A DNA stretch of 44,494 bases from a candidate division WS1 bacterium (GTDB taxonomy: Bacteria; Armatimonadota; Zipacnadia; Zipacnadales; Zipacnadaceae). The stretch is from positions 1 through 44,494 of the forward strand of contig JAAYIR010000040.1 of assembly GCA_012523355.1 (NCBI GenBank), in the 5' to 3' direction. This document shows, in pieces, positions 34,087-42,375 of this stretch; the stretch's first letter is position 1; every line of letters begins with the position of its first letter. The notes under the pieces were generated by a model. That model saw only the letters and a list, made by a program, of their open reading frames with translations, ran no database searches and was not told the origin of the DNA. The translations under genes and the position numbers were made by a program.

Positions 34087-35277
34087 TCAGTACCTGCCAA
34101 ACTGCTGCGCCGCCTCATAGAAGGTCTCGATATGCTCCACGGGCGTCAGCGGCGCGAGGTTGTTGGCCTCGCGCAGGACGAACTTGCCCCCCTGCATGAT
34201 CCCCGTGCCACAGATACGCTTCACCTCAGCGCGGATTTTCTCCTCCGGCCCCTCGCGTAGAAGCATGATGGTTGGCCCTCCAAAGATCTCGACCTCCGGC
34301 CCCAGCTGTTCCCGTACTTGCCCGAAGTCAATCGGGAACCCGGTGTCAAAGGTCGTGGCGCCCAGCTCTTCCCGCAGCAGAGGGAAGAATCGCCAGGCAT
34401 TCCCGCACAGATGGATGAACATGTTGCCCTCGCCGGTCCAGAACTCGTCCTGCAAGCGCTGGTGGTAGGGCAGCACGAATTCCCGGTACTGCTCCACCGA
34501 AAGCATGGCGATGGCGTCATCGGCAAAGCCCCAGTTGGGCTGGCGATACTGCCCGGCGTCAGGCGCCTCCGGGTTCCGTTCCCACCGCCACTCGCGCAGG
34601 GCCTTCATGCGCTTGAGGCTGCAGTCGGTGACGAAGGTCATCAGGTCATGGTAGTAGTCCGGGTCGGTGAGCATGTCCATGCACACCTCCGCGGCCCCGC
34701 GCAGCTTGTAGGCGGCGTCCAGCGGGCCGTCCGTACCCTCGCCGGGCACGCTTTGCGGCGGTTTCACGGGAGCGCCCTCAAACTCCAGGTCGCGGCAGCG
34801 TTCCTGCATGTACTCTGCAAACTCCATCGCTCTCCCGACCAACCCGCTGGAGACATCCGGGCAGCTCATGTCATAGAGCCGGCCCCGGTCTTGCTTGAGT
34901 ATCTCCCGGGTATCGGGGACATGGTTGCCCTGGAGCACCAGGGGCGCGCCGAACCAGGTCGCCTCGTAAGAGTTCTGGAAGTCCACGGCGAGCTGCCATT
35001 CGGGGGGCGGACCCATCTCGCGGTCACAAAGCAGGTTGTACCGCTGCCACTTCTGATACTCAAGCTGGCAGCGGATCTGCGCCTCGGGGTTGGTGAAGAA
35101 GTCCTCGAAGGTGTAGCCGGTATCGTTCAGGTCCGGGTTCTGGAGGTAGACGCGGATGCTCCCGGTCACCGTGGCGGGGACGCGATAGGGCTTCCCGGCC
35201 CGGTAGGCCTCCCAGACGGACTGCACTTCGGCGTTGTGCCGCGCGAAATCAGGAGCAGGGGTCAGGAAATAAGACAT
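34087..35277 (-). CDS. UroD-superfamily protein (methyltransferase-like), second copy
   Basis: A 396-residue protein with the UroD barrel. The zinc-site motif is NMFIHLCGNAWRFFP, the His-x-Cys-Gly form found in MtaA-type methyltransferases, while the place of the usual second Cys reads LREANNLAPLTPVEHI. Other visible parts: FWTGEGNM and ELGATTFDTGFPIDFG. It differs strongly from the copies at 18985 and 35295. AGAGG lies 7 bases before the ATG and the gene begins 17 bases after the stop of the other UroD-like gene, so they form an operon. Not HemE by context and motifs. Substrate unknown. Confidence 0.8.
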   Translation of the reverse strand: MSYFLTPAPDFARHNAEVQSVWEAYRAGKPYRVPATVTGSIRVYLQNPDLNDTGYTFEDFFTNPEAQIRCQLEYQKWQRYNLLCDREMGPPPEWQLAVDFQNSYEATWFGAPLVLQGNHVPDTREILKQDRGRLYDMSCPDVSSGLVGRAMEFAEYMQERCRDLEFEGAPVKPPQSVPGEGTDGPLDAAYKLRGAAEVCMDMLTDPDYYHDLMTFVTDCSLKRMKALREWRWERNPEAPDAGQYRQPNWGFADDAIAMLSVEQYREFVLPYHQRLQDEFWTGEGNMFIHLCGNAWRFFPLLREELGATTFDTGFPIDFGQVREQLGPEVEIFGGPTIMLLREGPEEKIRAEVKRICGTGIMQGGKFVLREANNLAPLTPVEHIETFYEAAQQFGRY

Positions 35278-35294
35278 GAGTTGGCCTCTTCGGG

Positions 35295-36353
35295 CTACCA
35301 GTAATGGGTCCGGAACTCTTCGAGCGCGGTGCAGACGGCGTCAATGTTCTCCGGCGGGGTGGGGGGATAAATGCCACAGGTGAACATCAGCCCGCCCTGG
35401 GGAGAGCCGAGCTTGCGGACCTCCTCCTCGATGAGGTCGCGAATCTCCCGCCGCGTCCCGAAGGGGACGATCTTCTGCCGGTCAAGGTCCAGGTCAATAC
35501 ACACCCGGCCCTTGAGCGTGGCAGCGATATTGTCAATACCGTTGACCAGGTCTTGCAGGTTCACGATATCCCGGCCTGACGCGGCGAACTCCTCCATCAG
35601 CTCGATGACATGGCCGTCGCTGTGCTGGTGAACCAGGACCCCGGCGGCGTGGCACGGCTCCACCAGCCTGGCATAGGCCGGGGTGATCCAGCGGTGGAAC
35701 TTGGCCGGACTGATGATCGAGCCCGTCTGGGTGCCGAGGTCCTCCGGGAAGCCCATGCAATCCACGTCGAGGTCCAGCCACTGCTGCACGAGCACCAGGG
35801 AATGCGCGACGAGGAGGTCAATGAGCGCCTGCAAGCGTGGCTCGTCGGTCGCGATATCCAGCATCAGGTTCTCAAAGCCGCGCAGGTACCACAGGCGCAT
35901 GAGCAGGAAGCCGTGCGCAAGGCTGCCGCTAACCACCTCACCGCACGACCGGGCCTCCTCGGCGCGGCGGCGGGCGGCCGCCCAGTCCATCGGGCCGCGG
36001 TCAGCCTGGGTCAGAGGGTCGGGCGGCTGCCAGGTCGCGAGCGCGTCCCAAGTGGCCAGAGGATGCTCCAGCACCTGGCCCTCCAGGCCATCCACCGTGC
36101 TTTCCCAGACACAGCCCCAGGCGTCCCGGAAGGGCTGGTCGGCGGTATGGCCGGGGCCGAAGCAGTGGGTGTCCCAATCTATCTGGCCCGGCTGGAAGTC
36201 GGGGAAGAGGAACGGGTGGCGCGCCATGACCTCCTCTACCTCGTCGCGAAGCTGATTCCGTGTGGCGTGGGAGACAACCACATTGGTGGGGATCCACTCG
36301 GGGCGGGTGCGCCTCGCGGTGGCGAGCCAGTTCTCTCGATTGGTTAGTGCCAT
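35295..36353 (-). CDS. UroD-superfamily protein (methyltransferase-like), third copy
   Basis: A 352-residue UroD-like protein. It has LVHQHSDGHVIELMEEF (His-x-His in place of His-x-Cys) and GGLMFTCGIYPPTPPENI near the C-terminus, which keeps a Cys where methyltransferases have GCGxPPxTP. A His, His, Cys zinc site is thus plausible. MGFPEDLGTQTGSIISPAKF corresponds to the family's central block. ATG 36353 is preferred to the upstream ATG 36479, which would add a non-conserved basic stretch overlapping the leader; AGGAGG is 14 bases upstream and a weaker GAAG is closer. Divergent from the second GH4 gene (193 bases between starts). Confidence 0.8.
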   Translation of the reverse strand: MALTNRENWLATARRTRPEWIPTNVVVSHATRNQLRDEVEEVMARHPFLFPDFQPGQIDWDTHCFGPGHTADQPFRDAWGCVWESTVDGLEGQVLEHPLATWDALATWQPPDPLTQADRGPMDWAAARRRAEEARSCGEVVSGSLAHGFLLMRLWYLRGFENLMLDIATDEPRLQALIDLLVAHSLVLVQQWLDLDVDCMGFPEDLGTQTGSIISPAKFHRWITPAYARLVEPCHAAGVLVHQHSDGHVIELMEEFAASGRDIVNLQDLVNGIDNIAATLKGRVCIDLDLDRQKIVPFGTRREIRDLIEEEVRKLGSPQGGLMFTCGIYPPTPPENIDAVCTALEEFRTHYW

Positions 36354-36546
36354 GTCTTCGCGGTGGACCTCCTGCGCTCTCAGTGCGCCAAGTCCGGTGG
36401 CGCCTCCTTTCTCAATTCCTCCCCACGCAGGGCAGTCCTTCTCCTCCCCCTGCCTCAAGAGCCTTTGGGGAGTAGGCAAGAGGGGACTGGCCTACGGGGG
36501 ACGAATTGACTCCCCTCGACACCCTCGGAGCTGCAAAGGAGAAGCA

Positions 36547-37902
36547 ATGGAACGCTTGAAGATTGTCTTGATCGGTGCCGGATCAGGGTTCACCGCCACC
36601 GTAGTCGAGTCTTTACGGGATCACGAGTCCCTTCAGGACTGTGTCTTGTCGCTGGTGGATATTGATGAGGAACGCTTACAGGCGGCGGAGCAAGGTGTGC
36701 GCGCCGTCGCCCAGGACCTGAAGCTCAACTTCGAGATCCAGACCACCACGGTCCTGGAGAAGGCTCTGGAGGGCTGCAAGTACGTCATCTCCGCTTGCGA
36801 GATCAACCGCAATCCTTACTGGGTGAAAGATATCGAGATTCCCGAGCGCCATGGCGTATACCAGTACCTGGGAGAGAATGGCGGCCCGGGGGGGCAGATT
36901 CACGCCATGCGCAACATCGGCCTGTTCATGCCCATCATCCGCCAGATGGAAGAGATCTGCCCCGACGCCTGGTTGCTGAACTTCACCAATCCGGAGTCCA
37001 TGCTGCTCACCTATTTCTTGAAGTACACCAAGATCAAGAGCGCGGGCTTCTGCCATCAGGTGCACGGCGTGATGGGAGTTATCGCCGAGCAGTTGGGCTT
37101 CGAGCCGGGGGAGCTGCAGGTCATCAGCGTGGGCATCAATCATTTGAACTGGCTGTTCGACCTCCGCCGGCGCAGCACCGGCCGCAGCTACCTGGAGGAA
37201 TTCACCCGTCGCATCTCCCGCTCCAAGTACTGGCGCGAGAATCACCCCGAGCAGCGGCTACCCCAGCAGCGCTTCAGCCTGGAGGTCTTCAAGACCTTCG
37301 GCATGTACCCCATCGGGTATGACGACCATATTCTGGAGTACATGTCCTTCTTCTACGAACCCGAAGAGTGGGCGGAGATGGGTTTTGCGCACAGCATGAA
37401 AGCAGGCTTGAAGCAGGCGATCGCCCAGAAGCGGAAGTCCTTGGAGACGACCATGCGGCATCGGCATCTGCTGGGGGAGACCGGCAAAGACGCCGCGCCC
37501 TTCCCCCGCAACTACGCGGACCCCTACTACCGCGAGGCCCCGTGCGCCGTGATTAACGCGCTGGAGACCAATGAGCTTCTCTACCTGGACGCCTGCGTGG
37601 GGTTCAACCACGGCGCGGCCTCCAATCTGCCTTATGACGCCATCGTAGACCGTCCCGTGGCGGTGATCGGAGGGGATCTTCGCAGCGTACATGTGGGCGA
37701 GTTGCCTCCGGGCCCGGCGGAGATCTGCCGCCGCCAGATTGCGCTGCATGAAATGGTGGTGAAAGCCACGGTGGAGGGTGATGCTTCCCTGGCCGTGCAG
37801 GCCTTGTGTCTGGACCCCTACGTGCACAGCATCACGCAGGCCCGGGCCATCTGGAAGGACTACTACAAGGCCTACAAGCAGCACCTATTCACCTTCAGCT
37901 GA
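36547..37902 (+). CDS. GH4 family glycosidase, second copy
   Basis: A 451-residue NAD+/Mn2+-dependent GH4 enzyme. It has Rossmann GAGSGFTATVV at residue 10, LVDIDEERLQAAEQ, LNFTNPESMLLTY, the Cys-His metal pair in AGFCHQVHGVMG, and SVGINHLNWLFDL. It is only distantly similar to the copy at 17483, so its substrate should differ. AAAGGAG precedes the ATG by 5 bases. A long upstream in-frame extension lacks family similarity and is rejected. It is divergent from two UroD-like genes. No signal peptide: an imported sugar or phosphosugar is the expected substrate. Confidence 0.9.
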   Translation: MERLKIVLIGAGSGFTATVVESLRDHESLQDCVLSLVDIDEERLQAAEQGVRAVAQDLKLNFEIQTTTVLEKALEGCKYVISACEINRNPYWVKDIEIPERHGVYQYLGENGGPGGQIHAMRNIGLFMPIIRQMEEICPDAWLLNFTNPESMLLTYFLKYTKIKSAGFCHQVHGVMGVIAEQLGFEPGELQVISVGINHLNWLFDLRRRSTGRSYLEEFTRRISRSKYWRENHPEQRLPQQRFSLEVFKTFGMYPIGYDDHILEYMSFFYEPEEWAEMGFAHSMKAGLKQAIAQKRKSLETTMRHRHLLGETGKDAAPFPRNYADPYYREAPCAVINALETNELLYLDACVGFNHGAASNLPYDAIVDRPVAVIGGDLRSVHVGELPPGPAEICRRQIALHEMVVKATVEGDASLAVQALCLDPYVHSITQARAIWKDYYKAYKQHLFTFS

Positions 37903-37955
37903 AGAGGAGAGGTGGGGGATCAGGCGGCCGGCTCACCGACCGAGCAGAGTAGCTA

Positions 37956-37984
37956 TTTACACGAGGCGGAACATGTGGTATAGT
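37956..37984 (+). promoter_or_regulatory. Promoter of the initiator tRNA gene
   Basis: TTTACA (37956-37961), 17-base spacer, TATAGT (37979-37984), with TGG just before the -10. The mature tRNA begins 13 bases after the -10. Near-consensus and correctly placed. Confidence 0.75.
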
Positions 37985-37996
37985 ATGGACACTGGT

Positions 37997-38073
37997 CGCG
38001 GGGTGGAGCAGTCCGGTAGCTCGCAAGGCTCATAACCTTGAGGTCGTGGGTTCGAATCCCACCCCCGCTACCA
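37997..38073 (+). tRNA. Initiator tRNA-fMet (CAT anticodon)
   Basis: A 77-nucleotide cloverleaf with encoded CCA. Acceptor CGCGGGG pairs with CCCCGC, leaving the first base C opposite T at position 72, an unpaired end typical of initiator tRNAs. D-stem GAGC/GCTC, anticodon loop CTCATAA, T-arm GTGGG-TTCGAAT-CCCAC. Strongly similar to E. coli tRNA-fMet. The anticodon stem is CAAGG/CCTTG, so only two of the three G-C pairs usual in initiators are present (the third is A-T). Has its own promoter and terminator. Confidence 0.96.
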
Positions 38074-38084
38074 AACACTTTGCG

Positions 38085-38125
38085 GAACGGATCCGGCCAG
38101 GAAGGTTGGGTCCGTTCTCGTTTTT
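38085..38125 (+). terminator. Rho-independent terminator of tRNA-fMet
   Basis: GAACGGATCC pairs with GGGTCCGTTC (10 pairs with one T-G) around a 13-base loop, followed by TCGTTTTT. It begins 12 bases after the tRNA. Confidence 0.85.
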
Positions 38126-38243
38126 CACGGCGCGCTTTAACCAAGCTGCGGCGGAGGCCGTAGCGGGGTGAAGGCTGTTTCTCCTCTTGCGCCCGTGTGT
38201 TTACCCTTCTTCATTATGCTAGGCTAGCAAGATACTGGTCACA

Positions 38244-38269
38244 CGCCGGCCGCCGACGGTATACCGGCG
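38244..38269 (+). promoter_or_regulatory. Stem-loop in the porin gene leader
   Basis: CGCCGG and CCGGCG pair around a 14-base loop, ending about 10 bases before the GGGAGGG ribosome binding site. It might affect translation; the evidence is the symmetry alone. The remainder of 38126-38291 shows nothing assignable. Confidence 0.25.
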
Positions 38270-38291
38270 AATTCACAAGGGAGGGAGACGC

Positions 38292-39512
38292 ATGAAGAAG
38301 TACCCCGTCGTGTTGTGCCTGGTTGCACTCCTGATCTGCGCACAGGCTGTACTCGGCGCCGAGGCCACGGCACCGCAGATGACTCAGGAGGAGATGCGGG
38401 CCAAGTGTGCGGAGATTGATGCCAAGTGCGCCGAAGCCGCCAAGCTCATCGAAAATCTGCAAGCCCTGAGAGCTTCGCTGACCCAGCAAATGGGAGAGGG
38501 AGCGCCGCCGCCGGAGGTCGCCAAGTCCTCGTGGGCGGAAAGGGTGGCCATCGGAGGTTACTTCCAGGGCCGCTTTGAGCACTTGCAGGTCAGTGACGGG
38601 CCGCCCACCAACAACCCGGATCAATTCGGGCTGCGGCGCATGTACGTTACCGTGCTGGCCAAGCCCAACCCGCGGACGCAGGGGGTCATCACCTGGTCGC
38701 GCGACGGCGGGACGAGCAATGCCGTGACGGGCTGGGCACAGGCCTACGTGGACTATTCACTGGGCCGCTCGGACAAGGTGCGCATGGGACAGGCCGCCAC
38801 CTGGTTCGGTCTGGAGACCTGGCAAAGCTCCTCGGCGCGATTGCCCTTTGAGCGTTCGGCTTTCGTGGAGGGTACGGGCCGGGGCAAGCCGTGGGGGATG
38901 TTCTACTACGGGCCCTATGACCGCGGCGTGTGGTGGATTCACACCCCGCAAGGCGACCCCTGGATGCCCCAGGTAGTAGTGGGCGCGGTCAACGGGGCAG
39001 CGCGCATTGACCGGAAGTTTGATGACCAGATCACGGCCTCGGTGGACCTCAAGTGGAAGCCCTCCTGGGGGATGGCGGGGATAAGCTGGCTGGATGGGGA
39101 GACTTCGATTGACTACAAAGGGGACGCGCTGACCGATCCCTTCCCGCCAATCGCGGGTCGCAACGCGTTGGACGCCTATATCCGCTACGAACAACCCCAG
39201 TGCTTTGCGGTTCAGGCGGAGGGCATGACGGGGACGGTCCTGGGCCACGACGTCCGGGGCTGGTGCGCCCAGCTGGAGAAGCCCTTCCGCAGTACTCCAG
39301 GGACAGCCTTTGTCCGCTACGATCAGTACGACTCCGGACAGATGACCTCCAAGGCACCCTTTACCGAGGTGGGGTTGTACGAGGCCTGGACGCTGGGTTA
39401 TGCTCACCAGCTAGACCCCAACAACCGCATCACGCTGGAGATGGTGACCGGCGCCAAGTGGGGTTCGAAGGACCTGAACTCCTCCGGTGTGCAGTGGCAG
39501 ATGGGGTTTTAG
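38292..39512 (+). CDS. Porin-like outer-membrane beta-barrel protein
   Basis: A 406-residue exported protein. A signal peptide (VVLCLVALLICAQAVLG, cleavage near GAEA) is followed by a Lys/Glu/Ala-rich coiled-coil stalk at about 30-67, a short linker, and then a long run of alternating strands (VAIGGYFQGRFEHLQ, LRRMYVTVLAKPNP, YVDYSLGRSDKVRMGQAA) ending in a terminal Phe (WQMGF), the signal for the barrel assembly machinery. The barrel resembles phosphate-selective OprO/OprP-type porins. It marks the organism as diderm. AGGGAGGG precedes the ATG. A palindrome at 39560 follows it. Confidence 0.8.
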   Translation: MKKYPVVLCLVALLICAQAVLGAEATAPQMTQEEMRAKCAEIDAKCAEAAKLIENLQALRASLTQQMGEGAPPPEVAKSSWAERVAIGGYFQGRFEHLQVSDGPPTNNPDQFGLRRMYVTVLAKPNPRTQGVITWSRDGGTSNAVTGWAQAYVDYSLGRSDKVRMGQAATWFGLETWQSSSARLPFERSAFVEGTGRGKPWGMFYYGPYDRGVWWIHTPQGDPWMPQVVVGAVNGAARIDRKFDDQITASVDLKWKPSWGMAGISWLDGETSIDYKGDALTDPFPPIAGRNALDAYIRYEQPQCFAVQAEGMTGTVLGHDVRGWCAQLEKPFRSTPGTAFVRYDQYDSGQMTSKAPFTEVGLYEAWTLGYAHQLDPNNRITLEMVTGAKWGSKDLNSSGVQWQMGF

Positions 39513-39559
39513 GCTGACCTGATTCCGGCACCCGCCGGTGCCCCGGAGACAAGTAGAAA

Positions 39560-39590
39560 CAGGGGAGAGCGCCCTCAGGCCTCTCCCCTG
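39560..39590 (+). terminator. Terminator-like hairpin after the porin gene
   Basis: CAGGGGAGAG and CTCTCCCCTG form a perfect 10-base stem around an 11-base loop about 48 bases after the stop. Only a weak CTTGCTGT follows, not a U-run, so termination efficiency is uncertain. Confidence 0.5.
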
Positions 39591-39661
39591 CTTGCTGTGC
39601 CCCAAAGGGTTTACCGAGCCCTAGAGCGAATCTGCTAGCCAAACGCATCTGGAGGTTACCC

Positions 39662-40996
39662 ATGCCCATGCCTCATGTCGGCGCTGCCAGCCTGTCCATT
39701 GCTCCACCCCTGGGCGTTTCGATGCCCGGATACTTTGCTGATCGCCGGGCCAGCGGGTACCGGGACGAGGTGGGGGTTCATGCTCTGTGGGTGGAGGCTG
39801 AGCCGCCGCTGGCTTTGCTGTCTCTCGACGTAATCGCGCTAGAGCGGGAGACGGTCGCCACCATCCGGGCGGCTGCCGCCGAGCGACTCGGCCTCCCCGG
39901 CGAGCGCCTGCTGATAGCCGCGACCCATACGCACACCGGGCCGCCCTCACGCCCCTACTTTGCCTCTGACGCGCAGGACGCGGCGTACTTGGAGAGTCTC
40001 ACGGATCGCTGCGTGGAAGCCTTGGCCGCGGCGCAGGCAGGGAAGCGCCCTGCGCGTCTGGGCGTGGCCTCCAGGCTCGTGCCGGGCCTACAGTTCAACC
40101 GGCGCTACTGGATGCGCGACGGCAGTGTACAGACGAACCCCGGTATCCAGAATCCGGAGGTCGTGCGTCCGGCGGGTCCGGTGGACCCCACCATGTACCT
40201 GGTGGCCTTCCAGCCGGTGGAGGATGGGCCCCCGGCGCTGCTCGTCAACTACGCGCTGCACGCAGATACCGTGGGCGGGACGGAGGTCTCGGCGGATTTT
40301 CCGGGCGTGCTCAGACGACGCCTGCAAGCTGAATTGGGGCCGGAGACGACCGTCTTGTTTTTCAACGGTCCGGCGGGAGACATCAATCACATTGATGTGC
40401 TGGGGGGCGAAGCGCCCGCCGAGCATAGCCGGGAGCTCTTCATGAAGACTCACCGGCCGCCGGAGTTGACCCAGCGGATTGGGGAGAGCCTGGCGGCGGC
40501 AGCGCTGGGGCTCCTGCCGGGAATGGACTTCACGGAGGACTGGCCCGTTGTCGAGGCGCACACCGCGCTCCGCATTCCCACCCGGCAGCCGGCAGCGGAG
40601 CAGGTTGAATATGGTCGCAAACTGCTGGAGACCCACCGTCCTGAGGACTTGTATGAGACCGACGATGTGTACGCTTTGGCGGCGCTGCGCCTGAGCGAGA
40701 GTGGCCTCACGGAGGTCGAATTGGAGATTCAAGCGATGCGTATGGGCAATACAGCGCTGGTCGGGATCCCCTGTGAGGTCTTCACCGAGCTGGGCCAGCT
40801 GATCCAGGCAAACTCACCCTGGCCGCAGACCTTGATTGTGGAGTTGGCCAACGGCTGTGAGGGGTATCTGCCCACGGCGCGGGCCTTCGCGGAGGGCGGC
40901 TACGAGATACGGCTTTCACGCAGCAGCAAGCTCATCCCGGAAGCGGGCGATATGATCGTGGCCCAGGCCACGGAGCTGCTGCGTCAATTGGGATAG
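39662..40996 (+). CDS. Neutral/alkaline ceramidase-like protein, third copy
   Basis: A 444-residue paralogue of the genes at 26100 and 29290. It shows the family start AASLSIAPPLGVSMPGYF, the metal motif ATHTHTGPPS near residue 87, NYALHADTVGG with a second His, NGPAGDINHIDV and VELANGCEGYLPTARAFAEGG. No signal peptide or C-terminal ceramidase domain is seen. AGG lies 7 bases before the first ATG; a second ATG follows two codons later. It is followed within 27 bases by the ADP-ribosylglycohydrolase-like gene, probably as an operon. Confidence 0.8.
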   Translation: MPMPHVGAASLSIAPPLGVSMPGYFADRRASGYRDEVGVHALWVEAEPPLALLSLDVIALERETVATIRAAAAERLGLPGERLLIAATHTHTGPPSRPYFASDAQDAAYLESLTDRCVEALAAAQAGKRPARLGVASRLVPGLQFNRRYWMRDGSVQTNPGIQNPEVVRPAGPVDPTMYLVAFQPVEDGPPALLVNYALHADTVGGTEVSADFPGVLRRRLQAELGPETTVLFFNGPAGDINHIDVLGGEAPAEHSRELFMKTHRPPELTQRIGESLAAAALGLLPGMDFTEDWPVVEAHTALRIPTRQPAAEQVEYGRKLLETHRPEDLYETDDVYALAALRLSESGLTEVELEIQAMRMGNTALVGIPCEVFTELGQLIQANSPWPQTLIVELANGCEGYLPTARAFAEGGYEIRLSRSSKLIPEAGDMIVAQATELLRQLG

Positions 40997-41023
40997 AGCG
41001 CTGGCATGTCGGGAGGTGGCAGG

Positions 41024-42313
41024 ATGATTACCTGGCCAGAATCGGTCTGGGAGGAACTGGCGCAGGCCGAGACCACACAGCTCGTGGAGGAGGGTCGGGA
41101 CCCGGCAGCGGTGCAAGCACTGATCGAGAGCCGGCGCGAGGCCCAGGCCTACGACGAGGGTCTCTGGCTGGAGGGGCAGGAGCTTCCCTTTCAGGATGAT
41201 TGGCCCTATGAGGAGCCGTCGGACCTGACGGGAATTGTGGCGGCCAGCCCGGGACCCGCTCCGGTCTTCGCCGTAGACCGCACGGCCTTGGAGGATCGCC
41301 TGCTGGGAGCGTGGCGCGGGCGCTGCGCGGGGTGCATGCTCGGAAAGCCCGTCGAGGGCCGCACGCGGGAGACGATCGCGACCTGGCTACAGGCGGCGGG
41401 GGAGTACCCCCTGCGCGACTACTTCCCTCCGTTGACCCCGGCGCCGGAAGGCTACCCCCCGCCGGAGAACCCCTGCCTGCGCGGGAAGATCACCCGGGCA
41501 GAGCGTGACGACGATACGGACTATCCGGTCCTCAACCTGGTGATTCTGAAGCGCTACGGACCGGATTTCACGCCTGCGCAGGTGGGGCAGGGGTGGCTGG
41601 AGCTGCTGCCCTGCCACCAGACGTACACGGCGGAGCGTGCGGCTTACCGCAATCTGGTAAACGGGATTGAGCCGCCGGAGAGCGCGCTGCTCTTCAATCC
41701 CTACCGGGAATGGATCGGAGCGCAGATTCGGGCAGACCTCTGGGGTTGGGCCGCGCCGGGTAACCCGACGCAGGCGGCAGAGTGGGCCTGGCGCGACGCG
41801 AGTCTCTCCCACCTCAGAAATGGTATCTACGGGGAGAGGTTCTTTGCAGCGCTCCTGGCAGCGGCGCTGGGCACAGAGAGTCTCGAGGCGGCGCTGGAGG
41901 CGGCGGTGGCAGTGGTGCCGGCGCGTTCGCGCTTCGCCGAGATGGTGGCCGACTGCCGGGATTGGCACACCGAGGATGGCGACTGGGAGCTGACACGTAA
42001 CCGTATCGAGCGAGCCTACGGGGCCTACCACCCGGTACACACGCTGAACAACGCGGCGCTGGTGCTGGGCGCCTTGCTCTACGGCGGCGAAGACTTCTCG
42101 GCCACCGTGGGGTGGGCCGTGCAAGGGGGCTGGGATACGGATTGCAACGGGGCCACCGCAGGCTCGGTCTGGGGCGCCCTGTACGGCGCGGAGGCGCTAC
42201 CCCGGCAGTGGACGGAGCCGCTGCAGGATAGGCTAATCAGCGCGGTCTTCGGATACGGGGAGAATTCCCTTACCGCCCTGGCGGCGGAGACGCGGGAGTG
42301 CAGCGGGGTCTAG
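41024..42313 (+). CDS. ADP-ribosylglycohydrolase family protein
   Basis: A 429-residue protein. From about residue 85 it has the all-helical ARH fold: LLGAWRGRCAGCMLGKPVEG, ITRAERDDDTDYPVLNLVI (first Asp cluster for Mg2+) and AVQGGWDTDCNGATAGSVWG (second, diagnostic DTDxxxA). The first 85 residues (LVEEGRDPAAVQALIESRRE) are an extra domain with no match I know. The family cleaves N- or O-glycosidic bonds of ADP-ribose, but many bacterial members in sugar loci have unknown substrates. ATG 41024 has GGGAGGT 6 bases upstream, better than ATG 41006. It is coupled to the ceramidase-like gene. Confidence 0.88.
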   Translation: MITWPESVWEELAQAETTQLVEEGRDPAAVQALIESRREAQAYDEGLWLEGQELPFQDDWPYEEPSDLTGIVAASPGPAPVFAVDRTALEDRLLGAWRGRCAGCMLGKPVEGRTRETIATWLQAAGEYPLRDYFPPLTPAPEGYPPPENPCLRGKITRAERDDDTDYPVLNLVILKRYGPDFTPAQVGQGWLELLPCHQTYTAERAAYRNLVNGIEPPESALLFNPYREWIGAQIRADLWGWAAPGNPTQAAEWAWRDASLSHLRNGIYGERFFAALLAAALGTESLEAALEAAVAVVPARSRFAEMVADCRDWHTEDGDWELTRNRIERAYGAYHPVHTLNNAALVLGALLYGGEDFSATVGWAVQGGWDTDCNGATAGSVWGALYGAEALPRQWTEPLQDRLISAVFGYGENSLTALAAETRECSGV

Positions 42314-42375
42314 AAACCATCTCAAGATGGGGTACAGCAGTGCCTTAGCGGTGCGTCAGGACACGGAAACTGCAT

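Noticed and set aside
34087-37902. Complete cobamide-dependent methyl-transfer system
   Set aside because: No corrinoid protein, MtaB-like methyltransferase or activation protein is found in the window, so only a hypothesis about the UroD-like proteins remains.
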